DNA of 64,000 bases from Teretinema zuelzerae (GTDB taxonomy: Bacteria > Spirochaetota > Spirochaetia > Treponematales > Treponemataceae), in assembly GCF_021021555.1 (NCBI RefSeq), contig NZ_JAINWA010000001.1:124001-188000 (forward strand), in the 5' to 3' direction. Shown piece by piece: positions 7,363 through 15,073 of the stretch. The notes under the pieces were generated by a model. That model was not told the origin of the DNA and did not search any database. It was given only the letters and a program-made list of their open reading frames with translations. The position numbers and the translations under genes were made by a program. Position 1 is the stretch's first letter, and each line of letters begins with the position of its first letter.

Positions 7363-8908
7363 CACAGGCTCCGCACAGTCCCTCATAGATACGATTTCGA
7401 TGCTGTCGATAGACTTCGGCCCCTGCTTTCCAAATTTCCGGTAAAGCCTCTTCAAAAGCGTTGCCCAGCGGACGCAGCGCATGAAGATCTTCCCGGCACT
7501 GCGGGACCGTGCCGTCAAGCATGATACACATATCGCGCTTTATATGCCAGCAGGGATGGCGAACCAGCGGAGAAAGATCGGCTACCCGACGATCGGTTAT
7601 GGAGCCGCAAAAATGATCGTGTTTTTGGATGATGACGCGGCCGAGCTTTTCCTTCCAGAAGCGGTAGAAGGTTTCGACTTCCTGTTCGCTCTCGCGCAGG
7701 CGGAGCATCTGAGGCCACACAGCTCCGGGAAACAGCGTCTCCAGCGAAAAGACGAGATCCATGGCTGTCCGCAGATTCGAGTCCGCAACAGCGGAATCGG
7801 AAACGCCGTGAACCGAACCATAGAGAGCTGAACCCGCAGCGTCAAGCGATACGATCCAGTTGATGCGCGGCTCTTCTCCGGCATTCCGCACTGAAGCGGA
7901 AATCTTCGAAATCCCCTCAATCGCCGATCCGTTCCATCCGAGGCCGGTGGTTTCAATAACGAGAGAGAGCCCCGGATGCGAAAGCGTTTCCCTTGCTATT
8001 TCAACGATGTCGGGATGCCCCGAGCACTCGCCCCAAAGGGAAAGCGATACGACGGCTTCGCGGGAAAATTCTGAAATTTTTCCCATCAGGTTCGAGTAGT
8101 CGGAAAGGCTCATGAAGTCCGAACGATCGGTGACTTTTTTGCCGGGAGAGCGCGAGACGCCGCCTGAGCTCCATGCCGGATACGGACAGTAAACGCACTC
8201 ATGCGGACATCCGCCTGCGATCTGAATTTGATAATAGGCGGGCAGGGTTCGAAGCGAATCGCCTCTTTCTTCGACAAGCGCGGGAGCTGTATCCGCAGTA
8301 ATGTCGGCAAAGGATTCGCAGAGCAGCGTATTGCCGGCCGTATCGCATGAAAAATCAACCCTGAGTTGTCTCAAATCCACCGGCGATAGTACGGTTTCGA
8401 TATCGAATGAGTTTATCTCGCGTTTTAAAGTGTCGAAAACGAAGTTTCTCGTTACACGCAAAGCCGAATCCCGCGCCATCCGGGCGAGAACGGGGATGAT
8501 TCCGCGCGCAAGAATTTCCGGCATGAGGCCGGCAGGATAGCCGTCCGCGAAGGTATATTCGGCGCGCGACCGCTCGTGAAGTTCGAACAGTTTCCGGGCT
8601 CCCTCCGGATCGTAAAAAGGACGGTCGGCCCAGGCGAACCAGGCGTGATCATAGCCCCCGGATTCCTTCTCCATGCATTCAAAAAGAGAGGCTGCGGTAT
8701 TTCCATCGGAAAGAACGCACAGGCGATAGTCCGGCGAAGCGGGAATTTCAATCCGGGAATCAGGCGAACAAAGAACAACGATTGCATCGGTTTCCGGAAA
8801 TTTTCCGGCTCGTTCGATGCTGCGTTCGAAGGCGGATTTGCCGCCGCGGAGGGATGCAAGGGCGTACGAATTGATGTTTCCGGCATAAACGAAGGCTATA
8901 GCTTTCAT
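7337..8908 (-). CDS. Spiro-SPASM protein (radical SAM enzyme with N-terminal nucleotidyltransferase-like domain)
   Basis: 523 residues from ATG 8908. The first ~200 residues begin MKAIAFVYAGNINSYAL and resemble a sugar nucleotidyltransferase fold (FAWADRPFYDPEGARKLFEL). A radical SAM core follows with the CxxxCxxC iron-sulfur motif in GGCPHECVYCPYPAW at about residue 250, then LSLWGECSGHPDI. The C-terminus has a SPASM-like Cys set (CWHIKRDMCIMLDGTVPQC and CGACDEFY) for auxiliary clusters. This architecture is the spirochaete-restricted family known as spiro-SPASM, whose reaction is not established. It heads the run that leads through spsF/spsG to flaA, and the divergent xseA gene starts 68 bases away. 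Confidence 0.82.
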   Translation of the reverse strand: MKAIAFVYAGNINSYALASLRGGKSAFERSIERAGKFPETDAIVVLCSPDSRIEIPASPDYRLCVLSDGNTAASLFECMEKESGGYDHAWFAWADRPFYDPEGARKLFELHERSRAEYTFADGYPAGLMPEILARGIIPVLARMARDSALRVTRNFVFDTLKREINSFDIETVLSPVDLRQLRVDFSCDTAGNTLLCESFADITADTAPALVEERGDSLRTLPAYYQIQIAGGCPHECVYCPYPAWSSGGVSRSPGKKVTDRSDFMSLSDYSNLMGKISEFSREAVVSLSLWGECSGHPDIVEIARETLSHPGLSLVIETTGLGWNGSAIEGISKISASVRNAGEEPRINWIVSLDAAGSALYGSVHGVSDSAVADSNLRTAMDLVFSLETLFPGAVWPQMLRLRESEQEVETFYRFWKEKLGRVIIQKHDHFCGSITDRRVADLSPLVRHPCWHIKRDMCIMLDGTVPQCREDLHALRPLGNAFEEALPEIWKAGAEVYRQHRNRIYEGLCGACDEFYTYNF

Positions 8909-8918
8909 GGTATTATAC

Positions 8919-8945
8919 CTATCGGCATCTGACCTCTCTGCTTGA
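8919..8945 (-). promoter_or_regulatory. Candidate sigma-28-like promoter of the spiro-SPASM-to-flaA run
   Basis: On the minus strand TCAA (8945..8942), 15 bases, then GCCGATAG (8926..8919) resembles the flagellar sigma-28 consensus TAAA-N15-GCCGATAA with two mismatches. The end of the -10 box is only 10 bases from the ATG at 8908, giving almost no leader. A TATAAT also lies at 8917..8912 but without a matching -35 and too close to the start. Confidence 0.42.
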
Positions 8946-8970
8946 GGAAAGTCGACCGGCATGATAGGCT
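8942..8970 (+). promoter_or_regulatory. Weak candidate promoter of xseA
   Basis: TTGAGG (8942-8947), 17 bases, TAGGCT (8965-8970), six bases before the xseA ATG. The match to consensus is weak. If used, the transcript would be leaderless, which agrees with the lack of a Shine-Dalgarno sequence here. Confidence 0.3.
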
Positions 8971-8976
8971 TTAGCC

Positions 8977-10188
8977 ATGAACGGAGAACGGCCCGTCAAG
9001 ATTTCAGAAATAACCGCGATCATCAAAGAAATACTCGAAGGATCCTTTCCCTCGGTCCTCCTGGAAGGGGAAATTTCAAACTACCGGCCTTCAAGCACGG
9101 GCCATCTGTATTTCACGCTCAAGGACGACTCGAGTTCGATTTCCGCGGTCATGTTCAAGGGGCGTTCGCGTCAGCTCGCCTTTGTTCCCCGGGACGGCAT
9201 GCTTGTCCGGGCGAAGGGCAGCATATCTGTGTACGAAGCGCGGGGAACCTATCAGATCATAATCGATTCGATGGAACAGGCGGGGACGGGAGATATACTC
9301 CGCCTGCTTGAGGAACGAAAACAACGGCTCGCCCGGGAAGGCCTGTTCGACGAAAAAAGCAAGCGCCCGATTCCTTTTTTTCCGGAGCGCATTGCGGTGA
9401 TCACCAGCCCGACGGGAGCCGCCGTGCGGGATATCGTCCAGATACTCAGAAGGCGGAACCCTGCCATACATATCGTTATACTTCCGGCGTCCGTACAGGG
9501 ATCAGAAGCCCCGGAATCCCTCGCGAGGCAGATAGAAACAGCGAATAGATTCGCCATGGCCGACCTCATCATCATCGGAAGAGGCGGAGGTTCGCTGGAA
9601 GATCTCCTTCCCTTCTCGGATGAATCGGTCGTACGGAGCATCGCCGCTTCAAAAATACCGGTAATAAGCGCGGTCGGCCATGAAACCGATTGGAGCCTCT
9701 CGGACCTCGCGGCCGACGTCAGAGCCCCTACCCCGTCGGCAGCCGCCGAGCTGGCAAGCCCCTTGGCGGAGGACATCCTGGATACGATCCGAACCTCAAT
9801 CTCGCTTTTGGAACAGAGCATCAGGGGAAAAACAGAAAAAATACGGTTGATGATGGGCGCTTTTACAGCGGAATCGCTTGAAATGCGGTTCCGGAGAATC
9901 GCCCAGCCGCGTCTTCTCCGTTTCGACGACGCGAAGGAAGGCCTGCTCGAAGGAATGAAGAAGCAGCTGGATACAGCCCGGCGCCGGCTGGAAATGGCGA
10001 GCGCGGGCCTTGAAGGGGCGAGCCCTCGAGCGATACTCAAACGGGGGTATTCGATGGTGCGGAACGCCGAAAGCGGCGCAATCATCCGGTCCGCTTCGGA
10101 GGCGACGCCCGGAACGCTAGTGGAAATTATCCCCGGAGAGGGAATCATCTTCGCCAGGGTGGAGGAAAAGCACGATGAAGAAATTTGA
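8977..10188 (+). CDS. xseA: Exodeoxyribonuclease VII large subunit
   Basis: 403 residues; exonuclease VII degrades single-stranded DNA to short oligonucleotides. The N-terminal OB fold (VLLEGEISNYRPSSTGHLYF) is followed by the catalytic domain with RIAVITSPTGAAVRDI, the GRGGGSLEDLLPF motif and SAVGHETDWSLSDLAADVRA. A long helical region and the GYSMVRNAESG end complete the family layout at normal length. The ATG at 8977 has no clear ribosome site. The 3' end overlaps xseB by 14 bases, so both subunits should be made together. Confidence 0.95.
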   Translation: MNGERPVKISEITAIIKEILEGSFPSVLLEGEISNYRPSSTGHLYFTLKDDSSSISAVMFKGRSRQLAFVPRDGMLVRAKGSISVYEARGTYQIIIDSMEQAGTGDILRLLEERKQRLAREGLFDEKSKRPIPFFPERIAVITSPTGAAVRDIVQILRRRNPAIHIVILPASVQGSEAPESLARQIETANRFAMADLIIIGRGGGSLEDLLPFSDESVVRSIAASKIPVISAVGHETDWSLSDLAADVRAPTPSAAAELASPLAEDILDTIRTSISLLEQSIRGKTEKIRLMMGAFTAESLEMRFRRIAQPRLLRFDDAKEGLLEGMKKQLDTARRRLEMASAGLEGASPRAILKRGYSMVRNAESGAIIRSASEATPGTLVEIIPGEGIIFARVEEKHDEEI

Positions 10189-10414
10189 AGAACGTCTGGA
10201 TCGCCTGGAATCGCTGACCGATTCGATCAGAAATCCCGATATTCCGCTTGAGGAAGCTCTTTCTCTTTTTGAAGAAGGGATAAAACTTGCCAAAACTCTT
10301 GAAAAGGACCTTGATAAAATCGAAGGAAAAATCCAGATTTTGATGAACCAGCCCGGACTGAACGACGACAAGCCCGAACTGGAACTTTTTTCCGACGAGG
10401 ATGTCGGCAACTGA
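10175..10414 (+). CDS. xseB: Exodeoxyribonuclease VII small subunit
   Basis: 79 residues, typical size for XseB. MKKFEERLDRLESLTDSIRN and IPLEEALSLFEEGIKLAKTL form the two-helix hairpin that binds the large subunit; the acidic tail is common. It overlaps xseA by 14 bases, and its TGA shares one base with the ATG of mutL, indicating a coupled three-gene unit. Confidence 0.93.
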   Translation: MKKFEERLDRLESLTDSIRNPDIPLEEALSLFEEGIKLAKTLEKDLDKIEGKIQILMNQPGLNDDKPELELFSDEDVGN

Positions 10415-12159
10415 TGGAATATAAACCGGTCCGCCAGCTTCCCCCTTCCGTAGCCCGTAAAATAGCGGCCGGAGAAGTTATCGATCGGCCTTCGGCAGTC
10501 GTCCGCGAGCTGATGGATAACGCTATAGACGCCGGAGCGACCAGAATCCACGTTGAAATAGCAAACGGCGGCATCGACCTCATAAGAGTCACCGACAACG
10601 GTTCGGGAATGACAGCGGAAGACCTCGCATTATGCACGCGGACCCATACAACCAGCAAGATATCGGAAGAAACGGATTTGCTTCGCCTATCCACGCTCGG
10701 TTTCCGCGGAGAAGCGCTCTCGTCGATCGACGCGGTGAGCCGTCTGGAAATACGGACTTCGCGCGAAAACTCAGGATCATGGATACTCGATCTGGGCAAC
10801 ATCAGAGCTGGAAACCATCCGATAGGGACATCGGTTTCTGTTGAAGGTCTTTTTGAAAACTTCCCCGCGCGCAAACAGTTTCTTAAACGGAGTTCGGCCG
10901 AATCAAGCCAATGCCGGCAGATTTTTATAGAGAAAGCCCTCGCCTGGCCCGGTCTCGAGTTCAAATTCTCGGTCGACGGTGAAACCAGATTTCTGCTTCC
11001 TCCGGCCGCGACGTATCTTGAAAGGACGCTGGCCGCCCTTGAGCCGAAGGAGCCGGATACGCTTTTCTCCCAGATTCACGGAGTCGGAGACCGCTTTACA
11101 TTCTCCGCGGTACTCGGTTCGCCGGATGTCGTGCGCGCGGACAGGCGTTTCGAGATGATCTTCATCAACGGCAGACGCATCATGGAATACAGCCTTCTGC
11201 AAGCCCTGGAATACGGGTGCGAGGGGCATTTTCCGAACGGATCACATCCTGTAGCATGCCTGTTCATCGATATCGACCCGTCGCTCGTGGATTTCAATAT
11301 TCATCCGGCCAAACGCGAGGCTCGTTTCCGCGATCCGGGAGCTCTCCATCACAGCGTTAGCTCCGTCGTCAAGGACTACTATCGGCGCTATGCCGTCAGA
11401 GAACTGAAACGGGAGGAAGCCGAACCCGCTCAGGACTTTATTTTTCCGTCGGACGGAACCCGCGAACACCCGCTCCAAAGCCGATCATCTGAGCCCCTTT
11501 CCAAACAAGAAGCATTCTTCGCCCCCAAAACCTACGCCGAGTACGCGCTATCCGCCGGGACCCATCCGCATCAGGCGGCCGCAGAACGCGAATCTCCGAT
11601 CCCGGAGTCCGAAGCACAAGACTTCAGATATCTCGGGCAGGTGCTTGGAACCTTTCTCGCGGTAGAAAAGCGCAATATCTTCTATTTAATAGACCAGCAC
11701 GCGGCCCATGAACGAATCCTGTATCAAGAATTGATGGAAACAAGACATGAAAGCCAGAACCTCCTGATACCCTACCGGATTGAGCCCGCGGGGGAAACAG
11801 ACACCGAAAGGTTACGGCGCATTCAAAGAGATCTTGCGGACGCCGGCTTCGACATCGAAGAGGAATCCGACGGAGCATGGCAGGTTGCATCCGTTCCGTC
11901 GAGGTGGGTGGGAAAGCGGACTGATTTAATCGGGGAGATCCTTGATCCCGCGGTCGAACCTGAATCGCTGGTGACGCATCTCTATGCCACGGCTGCCTGC
12001 AGAGCCGCCTGCAAAGACGGAGACGTTCTCGACAGCGGTACCGCGATGCGGATTATTCGGCAGGCCTTCGAGCTCGAGGAACCCCTGTGCCCGCACGGAA
12101 GGCCCCTTTGGATCATGATGGACCGGGAGGAGCTCTTCCGTAAAATCAGGCGGACTTAA
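10414..12159 (+). CDS. mutL: DNA mismatch repair protein MutL
   Basis: 581 residues. The N-terminal GHKL ATPase shows RKIAAGEVIDRPSAVVREL, DNAIDAGA, RVTDNGSGM and TLGFRGEALSSI; HPAKREARF marks the end of the conserved half. The C-terminal domain has FYLIDQHAAHERILYQEL, close to the DQHA(x)2E(x)4E endonuclease motif of methyl-independent MutL (the last Glu is one residue later than usual, with Gln in its place), plus ACRAACKDGD and CPHGRP. This suggests a nicking MutL. It ends convergently with the TPR gene, the two stop codons overlapping at 12156-12159. Confidence 0.95.
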   Translation: MEYKPVRQLPPSVARKIAAGEVIDRPSAVVRELMDNAIDAGATRIHVEIANGGIDLIRVTDNGSGMTAEDLALCTRTHTTSKISEETDLLRLSTLGFRGEALSSIDAVSRLEIRTSRENSGSWILDLGNIRAGNHPIGTSVSVEGLFENFPARKQFLKRSSAESSQCRQIFIEKALAWPGLEFKFSVDGETRFLLPPAATYLERTLAALEPKEPDTLFSQIHGVGDRFTFSAVLGSPDVVRADRRFEMIFINGRRIMEYSLLQALEYGCEGHFPNGSHPVACLFIDIDPSLVDFNIHPAKREARFRDPGALHHSVSSVVKDYYRRYAVRELKREEAEPAQDFIFPSDGTREHPLQSRSSEPLSKQEAFFAPKTYAEYALSAGTHPHQAAAERESPIPESEAQDFRYLGQVLGTFLAVEKRNIFYLIDQHAAHERILYQELMETRHESQNLLIPYRIEPAGETDTERLRRIQRDLADAGFDIEEESDGAWQVASVPSRWVGKRTDLIGEILDPAVEPESLVTHLYATAACRAACKDGDVLDSGTAMRIIRQAFELEEPLCPHGRPLWIMMDREELFRKIRRT

Positions 12160-14300
12160 AGAGTGGAGAGCAGAGCGCGAACTTCAGCGGCGTTCTTGTA
12201 GTCGGGCTTCTTCTGAATCAGTTCCTGCAAAATCGCCTTGGCTCCGGCCTTATCTCCGAGGCTTATATGCAGCTTGCCCAATTCATGATAGGCCTCCCAG
12301 CGGGACGGATCGAGAGCGATCAGCTCTTTGTAGGTGTCGCGGGCCTTCTCCGTAAGCCCGGCGCTGACGTAGGCCACCGCGAGATTCGCCCGCACGGTCG
12401 GATCCCGAGGAGCCTTGTTCAATGCCCTGGCATAGTGTTCCACCGATTTGTCGAACGAGCCCTTCAAGGCCCAGGCCTTTCCCAGATTATTGTTCACTTC
12501 GAAGTTGTCTTTCTCCACCAGGTACGCGGCGTTGAACTGGTTCAGGGCCTCGTCGAGACGGCCGGCGTCCAGATACATAATACCCAGATTGATCCTCGGT
12601 TTTACGTATTTCGGATCAGCCGCGATAGCCTTTGCGTACTGCTGAATAGCGACGTCCGGCATGCCGTTCAATTCACCTGCCAATCCGTAGGTATACAAAT
12701 ATGTTCCGTTCTGAGGCTCGGCCTCGACAGCTTTGCGCGCATAATCCAGCGCCTGGGCGGGCTTTTGCAGTCCCAGCTGAACGACAGCCATGTTGTAATT
12801 CGTCATTGGGTCCGAACTTCCCAGAACCAGAGCTTCCTTGAAAAAGCGCTCTGCATCCGCGAAACGGCCTTCCTTGCTATAGAGCGCCGCCAGCTCCCTG
12901 AGGGCTGAAACATTTCCGGGCTCATGAACGAGCGCTTCTTTATAAGCGGTTTCGGCGCCTTTGAAATCTCCGTTCTTATCCAGCAACCTGCCGATCTCGA
13001 TCTGCGCCCTGCTGTAATCCGGTTTGATTTTAATCGCCGAGCGGAACGCGGCTATCGATTCAGAGTTCAATCCGAGCGCTTTATTAGTCAAGCCGAGGTT
13101 AAAGAAAGCGGCTTCGAAGTCGCTCTTGAGCTGCGTTGTCTTCGCAAAGCTTTGCCGGGCGTCCTTGAATTGCTTGCGCAAATACTGCTGTTTACCCAGC
13201 TCGTAATGGTAGAGATAATTTCCGGGCTCCAGACGCGCGGCTTCGAGCAGATCGGCCAAAGCTTCCGCCGATTTCTTTTGTTCTACATATATCTGGCCGC
13301 GAGTGAATCGCGCCCGCGGATTTGTCGGGTCGGAGGATACCGCGAGATTGGCGTATTCGAGCGCGGAGGACAGAGCTTCGCTTTTCAAGGTGCTGTCCGA
13401 CTCGTTTTTCGCCAGGGCAAGCAAACTTTCAGCCATTTCCGTGTATTTGCCCGAGGCATAGGCCTTTTCGCCCTCAGGCAATGAATTGCGAGCTTCGTCG
13501 AAGGCAGACAAGGCTGAGCGCAAACTGCCGGCGGACGCCCGTTCTTTCCCTTTCTCGACGGCAGAATTTACGGCTTCTATTCTTTTCCGCGTCTCCGCGT
13601 TCTTTTTTGACAATTCTTCTTCAGCCGCTTTTCTTTTTGCCTCTTCTGCGGCGGCCTGTTCTTTCTGCAACGCCGCTTCACGATCTCGAGCTTCTCTGTC
13701 TTCTTTTTCTTTTTGAGCGGCTTCCTCTGCGCGGCGCTTGTCGTCCGCCGCTTTAAGACCCGGATCTTCCTGAACGGTTTTTTTCGCCTGCAGCTCTGAA
13801 ACCTTTGTGCCTGCTCTCTCTTCGTCCGATTCAACAGATTTGCTTCCGGACGCTTTGTTTCGCTCGGCTGCGTCTGCCGAGGACACTGAGGCGGCCCTCG
13901 AGGCGGCTGCAGCGGCCGCGTCCGCCGCGGCAGATACGCGGGCGATGGCTTCCCTTGCGGCATCCAAAGCGGCCTGCAATTCCTCTGTGCTGACCGAGCC
14001 GGACCCGTCGGCGTAGGCGTTTTTCAATCGGCGGGCTTCGAGCACCGCGTCGAGAAGAGCCGAGGCATCCGAATCCTCGGGATTCTGAATGAGCAAGCCT
14101 TCCAGGAGCGAAAGGGCGCGGTCGAATTCCTCGCGTTCAACATAATTACGGACAAGAGTAAGCGTATTCTGCCTCAACGCAGTCGAATCAGAAGCGGCTC
14201 CGCTTCTTTTAGACGCAATAACAAGCCCGATGCCGAGCAATAAAAGCAATACCGCAACTCCGGCGCCGATCAATACGATTTTCTTCTGTTTACTATTCAA
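12156..14300 (-). CDS. Membrane-anchored TPR-repeat protein
   Basis: About 714 residues. I take the TTG at 14300 as start because an AGGAGG lies six bases before it. The product begins MNSKQKKIVLIGAGVAVLLLL, a single N-terminal membrane helix. Residues ~80-260 are Ala/Glu/Lys-rich and probably coiled coil; from ~270 onward there are about a dozen tetratricopeptide repeats (for example ARFTRGQIYVEQKKSAEALA, AFFNLGLTNKALGLNSESIA). TPRs scaffold protein complexes; no enzyme domain is visible. It overlaps the upstream TPR gene by eight bases, so the two form an operon. Specific role unknown. Confidence 0.8.
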   Translation of the reverse strand: MNSKQKKIVLIGAGVAVLLLLLGIGLVIASKRSGAASDSTALRQNTLTLVRNYVEREEFDRALSLLEGLLIQNPEDSDASALLDAVLEARRLKNAYADGSGSVSTEELQAALDAAREAIARVSAAADAAAAAASRAASVSSADAAERNKASGSKSVESDEERAGTKVSELQAKKTVQEDPGLKAADDKRRAEEAAQKEKEDREARDREAALQKEQAAAEEAKRKAAEEELSKKNAETRKRIEAVNSAVEKGKERASAGSLRSALSAFDEARNSLPEGEKAYASGKYTEMAESLLALAKNESDSTLKSEALSSALEYANLAVSSDPTNPRARFTRGQIYVEQKKSAEALADLLEAARLEPGNYLYHYELGKQQYLRKQFKDARQSFAKTTQLKSDFEAAFFNLGLTNKALGLNSESIAAFRSAIKIKPDYSRAQIEIGRLLDKNGDFKGAETAYKEALVHEPGNVSALRELAALYSKEGRFADAERFFKEALVLGSSDPMTNYNMAVVQLGLQKPAQALDYARKAVEAEPQNGTYLYTYGLAGELNGMPDVAIQQYAKAIAADPKYVKPRINLGIMYLDAGRLDEALNQFNAAYLVEKDNFEVNNNLGKAWALKGSFDKSVEHYARALNKAPRDPTVRANLAVAYVSAGLTEKARDTYKELIALDPSRWEAYHELGKLHISLGDKAGAKAILQELIQKKPDYKNAAEVRALLSTL

Positions 14301-15030
14301 GCTGTGCCTCCTCGTTGTACTCCATAACATCTTCAGATCCCGCGGACAGAGTGCTCGCGGCGTCGACAGACTGCAACGAAGAGCTCACCTCGTCCATAAT
14401 CCGTTGATACCGTTCAGCGGCGGCGGCCCTTTCAGCCTCGGCCGCTACGCGCTCAGCCTCCGAGCGAAGCTCTGCGTTCTTTCTCTCTGTTTCTTCGCTT
14501 TCCAGCAGCGCGATGATCTGCCTGATCGAATCCTTCTGCCACGTGGCTGGATCGAGCATCAGATAATTCCGATAATCCGCCGCCGCCTCAGCGAATCTGC
14601 CAAGACGGACGCGGGCATTCGCCCGGTTCAAATATACCGGCGCCCAGAATGCGTCGATCTCGGCGGCGCGGACATACATGCTTTCCGCCTCGGCGAACAG
14701 TTCCTGCAAAAAATACACGTTTCCTGCGTTGAAAAAAAGGACCTTCCGATCCGTTCCCGGCGCTGAAGCTCCGCGCATGAAAGCGCTTACGGCGTCTGCG
14801 TATTTACCCGTCTGCTGATAGCCCAAACCGAGGTAGACGAATACCCGGGGATCGACGCCCGGCTGCAGCGACGCCTGATACAGAAGCGGAATAGCCTCCT
14901 CGGGACGGTTTTCCCGGAACAGCCGTTCGCCTTCGGCGAAATAATCCAGGGCAAAGGCGGAAAACGACGTTAGCATGAGCATCGAGAGGCTTAAAATCAA
15001 CGTCCGAAGCGCTCGTCTTTTTGCATTCAT
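14293..15030 (-). CDS. Exported TPR-repeat protein
   Basis: 245 residues from the ATG at 15030 (another ATG lies at 15039). The N-terminus MNAKRRALRTLILSLSML then TSFSAFA is a signal peptide. Three or four TPR units follow (EGERLFRENRPEEAIPLLYQ, VYLGLGYQQTGKYADAVSAF, VYLNRANARVRLGRFAEAAA), then a basic coiled-coil stretch rich in Ala, Glu and Arg. It is probably a periplasmic scaffold. It is co-transcribed with the downstream TPR gene and diverges from the membrane TPR gene at 15068 across a gap under 40 bases. Confidence 0.75.
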   Translation of the reverse strand: MNAKRRALRTLILSLSMLMLTSFSAFALDYFAEGERLFRENRPEEAIPLLYQASLQPGVDPRVFVYLGLGYQQTGKYADAVSAFMRGASAPGTDRKVLFFNAGNVYFLQELFAEAESMYVRAAEIDAFWAPVYLNRANARVRLGRFAEAAADYRNYLMLDPATWQKDSIRQIIALLESEETERKNAELRSEAERVAAEAERAAAAERYQRIMDEVSSSLQSVDAASTLSAGSEDVMEYNEEAQLE

Positions 15031-15032
15031 AT

Positions 15033-15059
15033 TTGACATTACCCCATAAAAGCTATAGT
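15033..15059 (+). promoter_or_regulatory. Candidate promoter of the TPR/Mrr-like operon
   Basis: TTGACA (15033-15038), 15 bases, TATAGT (15054-15059). The boxes are near consensus but the spacer is short. The -10 box ends eight bases before the ATG at 15068 and no ribosome site is present, so the mRNA may be leaderless. Confidence 0.42.
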
Positions 15060-15061
15060 CT

Positions 15062-15073
15062 TGACATATGTCA
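15062..15073. repeat. 12-bp perfect palindrome over the 15068 start codon
   Basis: TGACATATGTCA reads the same on both strands and contains the ATG of the 15068 gene. It lies in the short divergent region between the two TPR transcription units and could be an operator; chance is possible. Confidence 0.35.

Noticed and set aside
8912-8917. TATAAT just before the spiro-SPASM ATG
   Set aside because: Only three bases from the ATG and with no -35 at 16-18 bases; the overlapping GCCGATAG fits sigma-28 better.
9252-10148. 298-residue minus-strand open frame opposite xseA
   Set aside because: It lies entirely inside a confident xseA gene; Ser/Arg-rich low-complexity composition; no start signals.
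12267-13484. Plus-strand open frames of 186-213 residues opposite the TPR gene
   Set aside because: Shadows of the repeated TPR codons; no domain or ribosome site.
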